A DNA stretch of 64,000 bases from Cylicocyclus nassatus (taxonomy: Eukaryota > Nematoda > Chromadorea > Rhabditida > Strongylidae), in NCBI GenBank assembly GCA_958299035.1, contig CATQJL010000223.1, positions 77,393,600 to 77,457,599 on the forward strand. Direction: 5' to 3'. Below, piece by piece: positions 11,347 through 22,616 of the stretch; positions within the stretch are counted from its first letter, which is position 1; every line of letters begins with the position of its first letter. The position numbers and the translations under genes are program-made. Under the pieces are notes generated by a model. That model saw only the letters and a program-made list of their open reading frames with translations, was not told the DNA's origin and made no database searches.

Positions 11347-11590
11347 GTCAGGAGGTACGCCGCACGCGGCGAACGCTTTGCCGCGCATGCCGCGTTCGAA
11401 TCTTGGAGCCCACAAAACTCTCCGCTGTCAGAGATTTCCGGATGCAAAAACAGGGGCGGGTGGGGGGGGGGAGGGGAGCAAGGTACATGACTCGATGCCA
11501 TAAGACTACAGCGCTAGGAGTGCTGCTCTTGCATTGGCTGAAGTGCGGTGCGTCATCGCGTGAGAAAGTTTCGCCGATCGTACCTCCTGA
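11347..11590. repeat. Small inverted-repeat element with poly-G tract
   Basis: GTCAGGAGGTACG at the left (11,347-11,359) is inverted at the right (CGTACCTCCTGAC, ending 11,590). The interior (CACAAAACTCTCCGCTGTC, a long G run, then CATGACTCGATGCCA) resembles 53,520-53,590, so both probably derive from the same dispersed repeat. An internal GTTCGAATC looks like a Pol III B box but no A box is paired with it. Borders are approximate. Confidence 0.4.
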
Positions 11591-12639
11591 CCGTTCCACT
11601 CTGATAAACATATGGAACACGACTTTGCTGCTTTATTCTGATGAGTAGCTTTCATATAAGATAACCACAAATTTTCTTGTTTTTGTAGTTTTTTGATAGC
11701 GAACAAAAACGAAAATGCAAAATCTGTGGTTTATGCAATTCACATTCACCAAGTACTGCTAGAAAACCTCAAAGAAGTGGTGGATTTACTATGCTTCAAC
11801 AAACTTACCGATTGAATGACTGCTTTGAACTGAATGTTCTCCATTTGCTACAACAAATCATTCGCATTAATGATAACCTGATGTTTCTGCTTTCAAACAA
11901 CGTGGATAAACATAGATCTTAATAGAGAGGTTTGTTCAGATTCATGGCCACTAACCATACTGCGATTGTTGTTCGCACTGTGTGCTACGAATTATAAGAA
12001 AACAACTGCAACTATGTATCCATGACTATTAGTGGCAGCAGATTTTGCTGGTCGTAAATGTTCGGTGCCTGCGCTTTCGCGACTACCTTTTGCAATGGAT
12101 GTCGTCTGCAAGTGACCGAAGAAGATTCTCGAAAGTACAAAACAGCTTTTCATTTGTGCCGCTCTGCATAACAGAGCGGTAATATTCAAGTGTGAGAATT
12201 CCATCAAGATTAAACCGCATTCAGACAGGTTTGGGTTGATGGCGCCTCGTTGCCGCTAATGTTTGACGCCCTCTACTTCCCGCGCTGAAGGAAAATTTTC
12301 ATTTTCTATCTGACTTCAAATAATGGAAGTTCACAACTCAGCCTTAATTTGTATAAACTGATTTTTCTAACTTTCCAACTCAAATGCCTCCATCAAATGC
12401 AAACAATTCCACACCTGCCTGAATCATGCTATTCTGGGAGCAGATGTCGACCCAGCTTGTGTTTCAATAGAAAATCGAGCTTCGTTTTGTGCAAGGTGTT
12501 TAAGGTTCTGGCAGCGTCATCGCGTGTGTATGAAATGCGCCAGCGAATATTTCGTCCGTCATCTCTGCTTCGCAAAGGCTGACGCGCTTTCAACATCCAA
12601 GTCCCTCAAGTGCTCACATAGTGATGCTTTGAAACTTAC
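11591..12639. other. No gene recognised
   Basis: Only short open frames occur here. The region may hold the true 5' side of the Helitron if the 11,097 end is wrong, or introns of a gene whose possible exon lies at 12,640-12,880. I see no repeat with clear ends. Confidence 0.35.
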
Positions 12640-12880
12640 CGCGCTTTCTGGCAATCACGAATGAATTGTAAACAGCGCTCATTCCAAAAGTTTTTCCATG
12701 TTCGATCGGTCACTTTAAGAGAAGGGAAGACCTTTGTGCGGAAGAATGAGTGCGAACTTAAATTGGTAATACAATATATCATGGCTTGATGGTCGTTACA
12801 GAGACAGTGATTACCGTGAGTTAGATCTCCGAGCAAAAATCTCCACAAATTCTTGGGTGAAACCTTGACAAAGCAACCAT
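12640..12880 (-). CDS. Possible internal exon, family not recognised
   Basis: An open stretch on the minus strand ends at a good donor (GCGCG then GTAAGTTTC) and can begin at an acceptor ending GCGTAG. It reads without stops for 80 codons, with a mix typical of folded protein (phrases DGCFVKVSPKNLWRFLLGDL and TWKNFWNERCLQFIRDC, several Trp and Cys). I do not recognise the family. No partner exon was found on either side. A chance open frame remains possible. Confidence 0.28.
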
Positions 12881-13169
12881 CTACGCATGCATATCTTTTT
12901 GGCGCCGATTTTGCGTGAGAATAGAAGTTTTGCTCATTTTTTGGGCTGAAGCACATGGTGTGCAGATTTACTTGTTATACGTATCCGCGATTTTGCAAAA
13001 AGCCCAACTACCGACAGATTTTGGCGGGCCAAAAGTCGCGTGGACCCGTTTGGCGCTCAGTTTTGACAGGTTCTACTAATCGGATCGGCTTGTACTTTTG
13101 CACAGTTTACCTACATGCTGATAGGGTGCTATGATCAAAATTCTAGCTCAAGACCTTTGATGGAAGTCG

Positions 13170-13230
13170 CTCTAGGAATTTCGTGACAGACAGACGTACA
13201 CACAGACAGACAGACAAACAGACGTAAACA
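13170..13230 (+). repeat. CAGA-rich simple repeat
   Basis: A stretch of GACAGACAGAC and related tetranucleotides, like the tails of the TAGCTGG foldback copies at 53.1 and 61.5 kb. The upstream 200 bases do not show the rest of that element clearly, so it may be a tail of a different member or an independent microsatellite. Confidence 0.45.
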
Positions 13231-15242
13231 CCCTTAGCCCGTTATTATTAAGTCATAGATTATAGAGCTACAGTAACGCTGTCTAGCACCTAGCATTTTG
13301 CCATTTTTTGTATAAAAAGGGCAGCGAGGATGTATGCTTGAGAAGGATGAAGTCAGTAATCAGGTGATTGTTTTGCATCCATGAAAGTTTTGGTATGAAG
13401 AAGTATCGCTTCTATTCCCATTTTTTCATTGCTTCACCTTCGATTTCGAAAATTTGCTAAAAAGGTCATCATTAGTGCCTCAACTATATTTTATACTAGT
13501 CGAGCAAAAGTCGTTGGAGTTGCAGTACACCTTATATTTTTCCCAAAATGTGTTTCTGTACTCGCATCACTAGGTTTGAATGGTAGGGCAACTGTTTGGA
13601 TTGCGAAGACGCTCCTACTTGAACTTCTTTAGTGTTTCATCTCCATTCGATTTGGTTGCAACTTCAGTTCTGTAGCCTTTCTGCCATATTACAAAAAGGA
13701 CTGAATTTTATCAGGTTGGCGAATAATTTTACACTATTTTCGTAAAATTTTGAAAAGTTCCAGAAGTTTTCTAGAATCTTTGAAGTTGCTCTATATGTAG
13801 GCCACGGCAGGGCGTACACAACAGTATGACTGATGCCGCAAATGCACAATTAGCCAGCAACTTCACGACAACTTTATAAGCACACTCAAAATTGTCATTT
13901 TTTCTTTGATTTTTTTCTCTGCGTCTAACTGTGTATTTTCTCTCCCATAATTTTTTTAGAACATATTTTCGCATCGTCTCTTTTATGGTAGCACTTTGGT
14001 GCCGCTGGCACGCCAAAAACAAGGGGTGAAAAACAACACAAAAAATCAAAAAATCGTCAAAAATCTCTTTGTGTGCATCGTGTAGGATTTGATACGGGAA
14101 AGTTGGAATAATTTTTGTAAATTTTCAAAGATTGCTCTTCATGTCAAAATGCCAATGTGCGCTGACATGGCGCAACATTTAGCTCATGTGATCGTGTGCG
14201 GACATGATTGTGCAATCACTTTATGTTCGCTAAAAACTATGGACCATATAGTGCCCGAAACCACATTGCGCGGTCTCTTCCCAATCACCTGAAATGCCAG
14301 CCCGCTGACAAAAATGTCCATAAAATGTACACCCGCTAATAAAGTGGGTGTTCTGCGCGCGGACCGCGGATCTGACAGTACCAGCGGGTAGACCTTTGCA
14401 TCCCACCGATAGTCCTTAAACATAAGAAATTTCGAACGTCTCCTAGATTTTTAAATAATAAAAATAAAAGTGTAACAAAATTTATCCGGCAACCTAATAA
14501 AGACATTTTAATGTTTCTGCTTACAGACTCATTGTGACCGTTTATGCTCAGGAAAAAAGAAGACATGCATTTCATTGAAAGCAGGGGAGACGCCGTACGG
14601 GTGTGCTGCACATGTCTTTGTATCAAGTTTTTACTTGTATTTATAAATGCTCCGTTTTTTCTACTTCTGATTGTGAGATATGCTAGTAGTCTATGACTGG
14701 CTTAAGATAACCCTGGAAAATGAGACAAACAGTTTTTGACTTTGGAGAAGGCCTTGCCAATGTCATGTTACCTTTTCTAATCTTTACGTTTGCTTAGAAA
14801 CAATGATTTTGCCGCTGAAAACTCGAAGAGCTGGCTGCCTTAATTTTTAGAGCATTCATTGTAAGGAAAGTTCAAAAGGTAGGAGTGTTCGAAGCATTTA
14901 CTGCTCTGGTCTTCCTATCAAATGCAAACCTCAAAGCAATACAATTTCCCTATGTGGGAATTCAAGCAGCTGCATTCCTTCTCTCAACCAACTCAACAAC
15001 ACCGGGACTCTGGACAAGCTGGCTGGAAAAGCATTTGACCTCAACACCTCAAGGCAAATTGCTGATAAGATTAGTACGATTTCATCGGCGTAGTAGTGAT
15101 CTTTCCGAGTCCTGCCACACAATGCACATCCTACGAGAAAATTTTGCTGCTGCGCATAGTGGACTTCCGATGCCTATTATTTTAGTCTGTTATTATTTTT
15201 CCAATCCCGCTGTTTTAGTCAGTTGTGATGAGGATATTAAGG
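13231..15242. other. No gene recognised
   Basis: The region contains only short frames, the longest on the plus strand at 14,885-15,286 (133 codons). That frame runs into the transposable element at 15,243 and shows no motif. There are weak direct similarities between 13,740-13,800 and 14,100-14,150. No RNA gene or promoter is supported. Confidence 0.4.
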
Positions 15243-15713
15243 CTTACAAGGGAAGGATACTTGGTGACCGTGGCCTTCTGCAGTGAGATGCATGGCAGTA
15301 GCGTCTTGAAACGCTGATTTTAAACTTATGTTCAATATCTGCTGTGCGAACCTCCGAACGAAATGGATTTTTTTCCAAATTAATTTCACGAGATCAGGCA
15401 GTTAGAATTGTCAGTGCAGTCTTTTTAAGCTCCTATATATCAAAGACAGTTTTCCTGAGCTCGACGTAAATATTCATTCTATCTGGACGCTCTTTTGTAT
15501 TGCTCAAGTGAACATTTTAACGATATTGGTGCCTGCCATCAAAACAGTGCAAGTTTTGGTAGCTAGAAATGTTCATAACTTCTTTCGGAATAGCGCACAG
15601 CAGATAATGAAAACAGATTTGACATCGCGCTTCAAGATGCATTTAATGGTGTATGCGTTCCATGCGAAAAGGCCACGGTCACCAAGTATCCCTCCCTTTT
15701 TAGTCAACTGATG
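15243..15713. mobile_element. CTTACAAGG-type inverted-repeat element, copy B
   Basis: The ends are CTTACAAGGGAAGGATACTT with TGGTGACCGTGGCC, and inverted GGCCACGGTCACCA with GTATCCCTCCCTTTTTAG. It is 471 bp and colinear with copy A at 2,342-3,229 apart from the MITE in A. At the position of that MITE it has an undisturbed TCGA (15,461-15,464). It has no coding capacity. Confidence 0.7.
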
Positions 15714-16199
15714 TGGTCGTGTGCATCAGATATGACAAATATTATGCTTGCGCAGAGTAATGACCGGAAACAAAATAGAGGCCTAGAAAGGTTAATCATG
15801 TAGAAAGATTATTCAAGCAATCCAGAGCTTTGCACTTTCCTTGACTGAATGACCAACTATCATTAGTTTCATATTCGAATCGGAATGAGGCACGGCACCA
15901 GTGGCTCAAGACTAAATTCACGTCCTTGTGTGCAAAGCTAAGGGCATCGTTTATACGCAGGAACAGGAAAACAGAAGTGGAATGAGAAGTGGAAGTCTCT
16001 ACTCTAAGCTCGAGAAAAGCCAAAGCAATAAGAGAAGCTTCACAACTTCTACAGTGTTCAGATTCCAGTCAGTCTCATAGATGCCAGTATGACACCACCA
16101 GCGATGTATGATAAAAGTAAAGAAAAGTCGAAAAACACATTTGAAAAGTTTTCCTTCTGTGGTCATAAAAAACCTAAAAAGTTTGGGCGCTACCCCACA

Positions 16200-16945
16200 T
16201 TAGTTGACCCAAAAAATGAAAATCGTGAATTGATTACGGTAGGGGGTCAAAAAATGAAAATCGTGAATTGATTACGGTAGGGGGTCAAAATCACGGATTT
16301 GCCCGAGACTTGGCCCAGAGGGGTTATTCGGCCCACTGATGTTGAATATCACACTGGTTTTGTACCGTAGTGTCATTTTTTCAGGCTATGGTAGGTATAC
16401 GGTAAGGTGACAAAATTCCAAAATCCGCTTAACTTCGCACAGAGGGGTTATTCGACATGCTGTTTAGAAATGTCACACTTTCTCCGCACGAAAACGTCTC
16501 CCTGCATGTTTACGGTAGGTTCGGTAGGAATCAAAATCACAAATCGGCAAATGTATCTTTCCCCTGTGCTTTGAGGCAAAAGCCGCAGCAAGGTGTGTAG
16601 CGCGCTGCTGTGGTCGTGTGTCCAGCTTCACGATTGTCCGAATCGACGTACACCCGCTTCAGGCAGAACTATGTTTTACACCCGTTACCGTGTAGTTACC
16701 GTAACCCGAGAAAATGACGCTACGGTTCAAAACCAATGTGATATTTGGCATCAGCGGGCCGATTAACCCCTCTGGGCCAAGTTTCGGGCAAATCCGTGAT
16801 TTTGACCCTTCACCATAACCCTTCCGTAACTACACAGGATGACGCTGTCGCACGAAATAAACATCATATTCGTGTTCAGCACGCCAAATAACCCCCTAGA
16901 CGAAGTTTTAGCGAAATTCACATTTTCATTTTTTGGGTCAACTAA
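16200..16945. repeat. Foldback element (GGGTCAACTAA ends) with 38-bp tandem duplication
   Basis: The left end TTAGTTGACCCAAAAAATG is inverted at the right (CATTTTTTGGGTCAACTAA with two extra bases). Inner arms pair TTGGCCCAGAGGGGTTATTCGG with its near-complement CCGATTAACCCCTCTGGGCC. A unit of 38 bp starting AAAAAATGAAAATCGTG is present twice in tandem (16,211-16,248 and 16,249-16,286). Related foldbacks, recognised by GGTTATTTGACATGCT and GGCCAAGTTTCAGC, occur near 17.88, 20.75-21.15 and 45.4-45.6 kb. Confidence 0.6.
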
Positions 16946-17225
16946 TGGCTGACTGACATTCAACAGACGGCTGCTCGCAAGTTTCTAGAATCATTGTGGA
17001 TTCATGCTAGGAACCCACAAATTAACCGTAAAGAAGAATGCCTCGCAATCACGAGAGAACTATCTCCTTATCTGAGCCAACTATGCTGACCTCCCATTTA
17101 GTACTTCCATATACGGTCAGCCTAGCGGTCGTTCTACCAAGGGTGTTGTTTGTGTGGTGAGTAAGTGTTGCAAAGCTACTGGCCAAAATTAAGGCTTAGA
17201 CCTTTTTCGTAAGGCCGTAAAGACA

Positions 17226-17310
17226 TTTGCCCGTCTGGGTTACCAATCGATACCCCATTCAGGCCTTGACGAAGGCGAGAAGCCGAAACGTTGGCCAATA
17301 AAGTTTGTAA
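17226..17310 (+). repeat. Possible 3' end of a retroelement
   Basis: The phrase CTTGACGAAGGCGAGAAG then CCGAAACGTTGGCC then AATAAAG resembles the conserved 3' tail of some animal non-LTR or Penelope-like retrotransposons (…GAAGCCGAAACGTTGG…AATAAA). That is recognition of a recurring pattern, not a database match. No reverse transcriptase fragment is visible next to it. Confidence 0.35.
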
Positions 17311-18150
17311 CAATCTCGGCGTTGGCTACAAGACATCAATATCAACACTTATTAATGAGAAATAGTACCCATCCTCTGATTAGTAGACTCGAGCACGCTT
17401 TGCATTTCATTAACAAGTTTAAATGAGTTCTAACGCGTTTGGTTAATTTACTATTAGAATTCATGAAGGAACATGTTTGAGCTCGTTAGATCACGCTGGC
17501 CTGAACACTTCTTTCACGAATTCTTGGTAGTAATAAACCAGCGTTAGAACTCATACTTGAACATCTTGATCAAACGTACGCAAAGCGGCTCGCGTCTTTT
17601 GGTCAGAGAATGAATGATATATTTCTCTCAATAGATATTTCAAAACCATTGGTTCTGGCTATACTAGACCAGTATCAATCAGCAGATGACGTACGCTATC
17701 GTTTTTGTGTGACTATATACAGTGCGTTTGCGAAATTTGTGCCATTTGAATCAGGGTCGAGCAAGAGGCAATGCGGCACACAAGCGCCGGATACGAGCCT
17801 CCCCCCTCCCATCTTCTCTTCCGTAGGCATGACATAAAGTCTCTACCATGCATAATTAGGCACATTTTCGTGATTATCATGTCAAATAACCACCATGGGC
17901 CAAGTTTCAGCAAATTCTGAGGATTCCCAATGTTGGACCACCCAAGTGAAGTGGAATTTTCGAAATAATTAACTATATTAAAAGTGAATTAGCTGAATTT
18001 TTTGTACAAAATACAAAGCACTACTCCCCTGTTTTCCCATGCCATCAAATCTGCTTCAAATAGCCAACAAACTATGAATTTGGAAGCAGGCCAAAATCTC
18101 GTTTGTCCCATTTTTCGTTTCCAATGGCTGCGCTTTCACCAGCTTTCTCA
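17311..18150. other. No gene; repeat debris
   Basis: At 17,860-17,950 there is one arm of the GGTCAAATAACC foldback family (…CATGTCAAATAACCACC…GGGCCAAGTTTCAGC). From about 18,000 the sequence parallels 3,870-4,100. Short open frames only. Confidence 0.45.
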
Positions 18151-18808
18151 GAGCGAAGAAGATGAATCAGGCCCAAATTACTCTTCCTATGAAAACTAAA
18201 AGACTTAGGCTGTCGAACTATATGTATTTTGTTCGCTTAAATTTTTTTGGAGTTAAGTTAATGGGGTGTGGCACAACCCCTAAAAAGCTGTGACCGCCAC
18301 AGCTTTTGGGGGTTGTGCCACACCCCATTAACTTACCTTCAAAGCATTCAAATCTCTGTCTTTTTTAATGTTTGCTACTGCTAACCCTTCTTCTCCATAT
18401 AGCATCAATTTCATGCAAAATTGTTTCTCCTAGGGAAAGATGTAGTCGTTTTTCTTTAGCTAAGCAAATGGAAAACTGCGAAAATATTGGATTACGGTAA
18501 TAGGCTAAGTCTGCGCTCAACATGAATTGTGAGGGAAGGCGGCACCAACAAGTATATTCGATGGCCTGATCCGCGCAACCTTCACAAAAGTGATTTTAGC
18601 CTGATTGGTCTTCTGTAGTATGAGAAAGCGAAAGCGAAAACTGGGACAAACGAGATTTTGGCTTGCTCTTGATTCCAGAGTTTGGAGGTTAGTTGAAGTG
18701 GGAGTCCTAATACGAGCAAAGGCGTAGTAGTACCCTGTAATGAGTGCAAAATGAAGTAGCTTACTCACCTTTGAAACGAAGTTAGCATGTCGAAAATGAC
18801 CACCTCTC
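18151..18808 (+). repeat. Duplicated 0.65 kb segment, copy 1
   Basis: Closely similar (roughly nine bases in ten by eye) to 20,121-20,744. Landmarks are GGCCCAAATTACTC, the hairpin at 18,257-18,332, GGGAAAGATGTAGTCG, GGATTACGGTAATAGGC and CACCTTTGAAACGAAGT. The hairpin is bounded by GTTAATGGGGTGTGGCACAA and its perfect inverse TTGTGCCACACCCCATTAAC. It contains no gene. Confidence 0.75.
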
Positions 18809-18908
18809 TGGGAAGGCAGTTCTGGGAATTTCTTGTGGCGAAAATTCAATGGTTTGGCTAAGGTAAAACAGGTGTTGAGGTCTTCCCGGCGCTTTAAAGG
18901 AGTAATGA

Positions 18909-20122
18909 CTGACAAGAGCCTATTATTAGGTTGTCAAGAAAATAATGTCCGTTTTTATTTGCTTGCTTTAACAAAGCAACCAGACTCAACCCAACAAAGG
19001 GTAAGGGGTACTGTTCGATAGAGCAAAGCAAGCTCTACAAGATAGCACTCATATCTTTGCGCCAAGCTCGATCCACGGAGAGTTCGAACTCAAAATCTAA
19101 AGATTTCCAAATGCCCAAAAAATCAAAAAAAAATCAGATCTTCGTCCAGATAATTTCTATGGACCTCCCACTCGCTCACATCAATACTATCGATATCAGA
19201 TATCCATATGTGCGATTGCCGTATTTTTTCCTTGACTAGAAACTGAGAAAACGAAAATTTCCCTGATTTTCTCAAAGCAATGCTGAGCCGTTTTTGCATA
19301 TGTAGTTCTATACTACAAGACTAGGTTAGCATAACTGTAGGTTTTCAGCCTATTTCGAGCGGTACTTTTCGAGAAATGTCGATTTTAGCACTGAAACTGA
19401 AACGAAAAAATCCGAATTCGTTATTTTTCGAAAACTACCGCTTGGAATGGGCTGAAAATCTACAGTTATACTTACCTAGGCTTGTAGTATAGAACAACAC
19501 TTGCAGAAACGGCTCAGCTTTGCTTTGAGAAAATCAGGGAAATTTTCGTTTTCTCAGTTTCTAGTCAAGGAAAAAATACGGCAATCGCACATATGGATAT
19601 CTGATATCGATAGTATTGATGTGAGCGAGTGGGAGGTCCGTAGAAATTATCTGGACGAAGATCTGATTTTTTTTTGATTTTTTGGGCATTTGGAAATCTT
19701 TAGATTTTGAGTTCGAACTCTCCGTGTATCGAGCTTGGCGCAAAGATATGGGTGCCATCTTGTAGAGCTTGCTTTGCTCTATCGAACAGTACCCCTTACC
19801 CTTTGTTGGGTTAAGTCTGGTTGCTTTGTTAAAGCAAGCAAATAAAAACGGACATTATTTTCTTGACAACCTAATAGATTGAAGGTAGTATTGCACAAAA
19901 GCACTGGTAGCGATCATAGTCCCATTCGAGCTCATAGACGCAGTTTGAATGACTTTATGGTAGCTGCGCGTTCGAATTGCTCCAAGAAATTCCCACAACT
20001 TCCCTCCCAGAAGCGCTTTGCAGATAAGGAAAGCAGATTTGGAACCAGTGTCCTAAGCTCTATAAGGCTGTATACATTTCATGACGGAACGCCACTTCGA
20101 CCAAGTATCCTTCCCTTGTCAG
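18909..20122. mobile_element. CTTACAAGG-type element, copy G, interrupted by a mariner-like palindrome
   Basis: The right end CCAAGTATCCTTCCCTTGTCAG and the preceding GCAGATAAGGAAAGCAGATTTGG match the other family members. The left end is only CTGACAAGAGCC before the mariner-like palindrome (18,926-19,874) begins. Without that insert the element would be about 260 bp, shorter than the 470 bp copies, so much of its left half is missing. Confidence 0.55.
18926..19874. mobile_element. Mariner-ended palindrome (949 bp) with TA target duplication
   Basis: Both ends read TTAGGTTGTCAAGAAAATAA and are flanked by TA (18,924-18,925 and 19,875-19,876), as in Tc1/mariner elements. TTAGGTTG…CAA is a typical mariner terminus. 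The arms are near-perfect inverted copies of about 440 bp around a centre near 19,400, so nearly the whole element folds on itself. No transposase frame is present. The high arm identity suggests recent formation or gene conversion between the arms. Confidence 0.8.
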
Positions 20123-20744
20123 AGAGAAGATTGAATCAGGCCCAAATTACTCCTCCTATGAAAACTAAAAGACTTAGGCTGTCGAACTATATGTATTTTG
20201 TTCGCTTAAATTCTTTTTAGAGGTAAGTTAATGGGGTGTGGCACAACCCCTAAAAAGCTGTGACCGCCACCTTACCTTCAAAGCATTCAAATCTCTGTCT
20301 TTTTTGCATGTTTGCTACTGCTAACCCTTCTTCTCCATATAGCATCAATTTCATGCAAAATTGTTTCTCCTAGGGAAAGATGTAGTCGTTTTTCTTTAGC
20401 TAAGCAAATGAAACTGCGAAAATATTGGATTACGGTAATAGGCTAAGTCTGCGCTCAACATAAATTGTGAGGGAAGGCGGCAAGAACAAGTATATTCGAT
20501 GGCCTGATCCCCGCAACCTTCACAAGAGTGATTTGAGCCTGTTTGGCCTTCTGTAGTCTAAGAAATCGAAAGCGAAAACTGGGACAAACGAGATTTTGGC
20601 TTGCTCTTAATTCCAGAGTTTAGAGGTGTTGAAGTGGGATTCCTAATACGAGCAAAGACGTAGTAGTACCTTGTAATGCGTGCAAAAAGAAGTAGCTTAC
20701 TCACCTTTGAAACGAAGTCAGCATGTCGAAAATGACCACCTCCC
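20121..20744 (+). repeat. Duplicated 0.65 kb segment, copy 2, hairpin half deleted
   Basis: Colinear with 18,151-18,808, but 31 bases equivalent to 18,301-18,331 are missing. These are precisely the 3' half of the GTTAATGGGGTGTGG hairpin. What remains is an unpaired half-hairpin at 20,227-20,270 joined directly to CTTACCTTC. This looks like loss of one arm during replication. Confidence 0.7.
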
Positions 20745-20749
20745 TTAAG

Positions 20750-21151
20750 TGTCCCAATATTTGGAAAGCTCAAAATTCGCTGAAACTTGGCCCTCAGGGG
20801 TTATTTGACATGCTAATTACGAAAATGGTGCTCTTATGCTTTCAGAATTCTTTTAATATGCTTAGTGTGCATGTACGAGTTAGGCCAAAACATCGTGCTG
20901 CTGGTATTTCGTACAATGGGCCTATCAGACATTGTTGAATGACATAATTCGCTAACATCACTATCACCGTGATAACGACCCCCCCCCCCTCCCCCACTGC
21001 GCAGAATTCAAGCACACCGAGATACTGTATCATTGTACACCTGTCGGCATATAAAGAGGCCCTGCCAAGCATAATGAATACCATTTTCGTGAATATCATG
21101 TCAAATGATTCCTGTTGACCAAAATTAAGGGCAATTTTCCAAATGTAGACC
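20750..21151. repeat. Foldback element (GGTTATTTGACATG family)
   Basis: Left arm TTCGCTGAAACTTGGCCC, GGGGTTATTTGACATGCT, ACGAAAATGGT. Right arm ACCATTTTCGTGAATATCATG, TCAAATGATTCC, TTGACCAAAATTAAGGGCAA. The spacer holds a C run (20,981-20,991). This is a relative of the elements at 16.2 and 45.4 kb. Confidence 0.5.
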
Positions 21152-22595
21152 CATTCAAGTGAAGTGGCCAATTTCAAGCAAAATCAACTTTTCGGAAATA
21201 TAATGTGTATGTGTTATAGTGTTGAAATTAAAAACAAAAATTGTTGTGAACATCTTGATGTTTTTGTTGATTTATAAGCTAAACACTCACATTTTTCAAT
21301 AAGTTGGTCACTTTTTGCATTGGCATTTTCTCTGCCTTGGTCCACCGGGGGAGTGGAGGCAGCCACAAAAATTTCAAGAATAATGCAGTTATGTACAAGT
21401 ACAAATTCAAGAGAGGCCACCCTGCCCAAGTCCCCCTCCCCCTCGGTCCGCCACTGATAAGCGACTGTTTGACACATATATCGTCCGTTAAAAATTTTTC
21501 TGTTGCAAAACCTATGGATTACGGCACAATCCCAAAAAAAGGTGTGGCTGTCACAGTGTTTTGAGCTTGTGCTACATTCCTTAATGTCACGCAAAACTCA
21601 GAACGAACAAAGTTTCAAGAACTAATCTTGTAGTTTTCATAAAATTGGTTTAATCCTGTTCCATCTTTCATTTCTCTGAATAACATTTGCCCAATTAGAG
21701 CCATTGTCGAAAAATGCGACGTCCGATATTTTAACCGGCTTCTATTTATTTCATTATTTGGCGGCCATCTGCAGTGGGTTTAGTGCATACCAAGCAGAGG
21801 TAACTTGGTCCGGATTCGTTCATCCTGAGCGAAATACGACTGAACGAAAAATTAGGCGATAAGGCGAGTTCGGCGAAAATGCGTCTGCTATCGTATAGAT
21901 AATTATTACTTGCTTCAAAAAGTGCACTACTGTATATACTACTTCACAGTTAGTTAACACGACACCTACTTCGTTTTGTACAAGATTAAGTAGATGTAGG
22001 AACAAAGTGAATGAAAGACATGCGCAACATTCTTGACTGGGTAAAATTTAGGGATCTCCAACTCTACCGGGTGAAAGTTTCAAAAATTCTAACATCAATC
22101 TAGTCTGCATCACACTTGCACACTATGGCGGCGGTGTATCCCTCCTTCTAGTGTACTGACCAACTCGGAATAATTCCAGGTCTGGTATTCCTAAAAGGAG
22201 AATATTCCACACCAAAAAGTAGATCTTGGAAGACTCTTGGGAGCGTCATCGGGATACCACTCGAAAGGAATTCAGATAAAGATTAAGGTAGTAAAACCAT
22301 GTAATTTGCTTTGAGAACAGAAACGTATATGCAAAAATATCTTTGTAGAGAACACCTTGTGTATCTCATTGAATTTTTAGAGGTTTCGATAGCTCATTCA
22401 GATTGACTTTTGCGCAGAAAATGACTTCTATATCTTATTAAATTAGCTAAAGTTTATGAACAAGGAACTACAGATGTTGTTATTAGTTGCTGTTATGTTC
22501 TAAACTACTCTTTTGCGTGGTTGTGTAGATAATCATTTGTGATTTCGTTTCATGTGAAGCTCCACTCATACGTTGCATTGCCAAATCATTTGAAG
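21152..22595. other. No gene recognised
   Basis: No conserved frame, RNA or clear-ended repeat was found. The last few hundred bases lie downstream of the CAP-protein gene (minus strand) and would include its short 3' flank. Confidence 0.4.
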
Positions 22596-22601
22596 TTTAT
22601 T
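22596..22601 (-). terminator. Poly(A) signal AATAAA of the CAP-protein gene
   Basis: AATAAA on the minus strand lies 15 bases after the TAA stop codon at 22,617-22,619. Such a short 3' UTR is usual in nematodes. Confidence 0.65.
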
Positions 22602-22616
22602 CTGCGAGTTTCTAAT

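Noticed and set aside
14885..15286. 133-codon plus-strand frame as a gene
   Set aside because: It runs into a transposable element, has no recognisable motif, no splice structure and no regulatory context.
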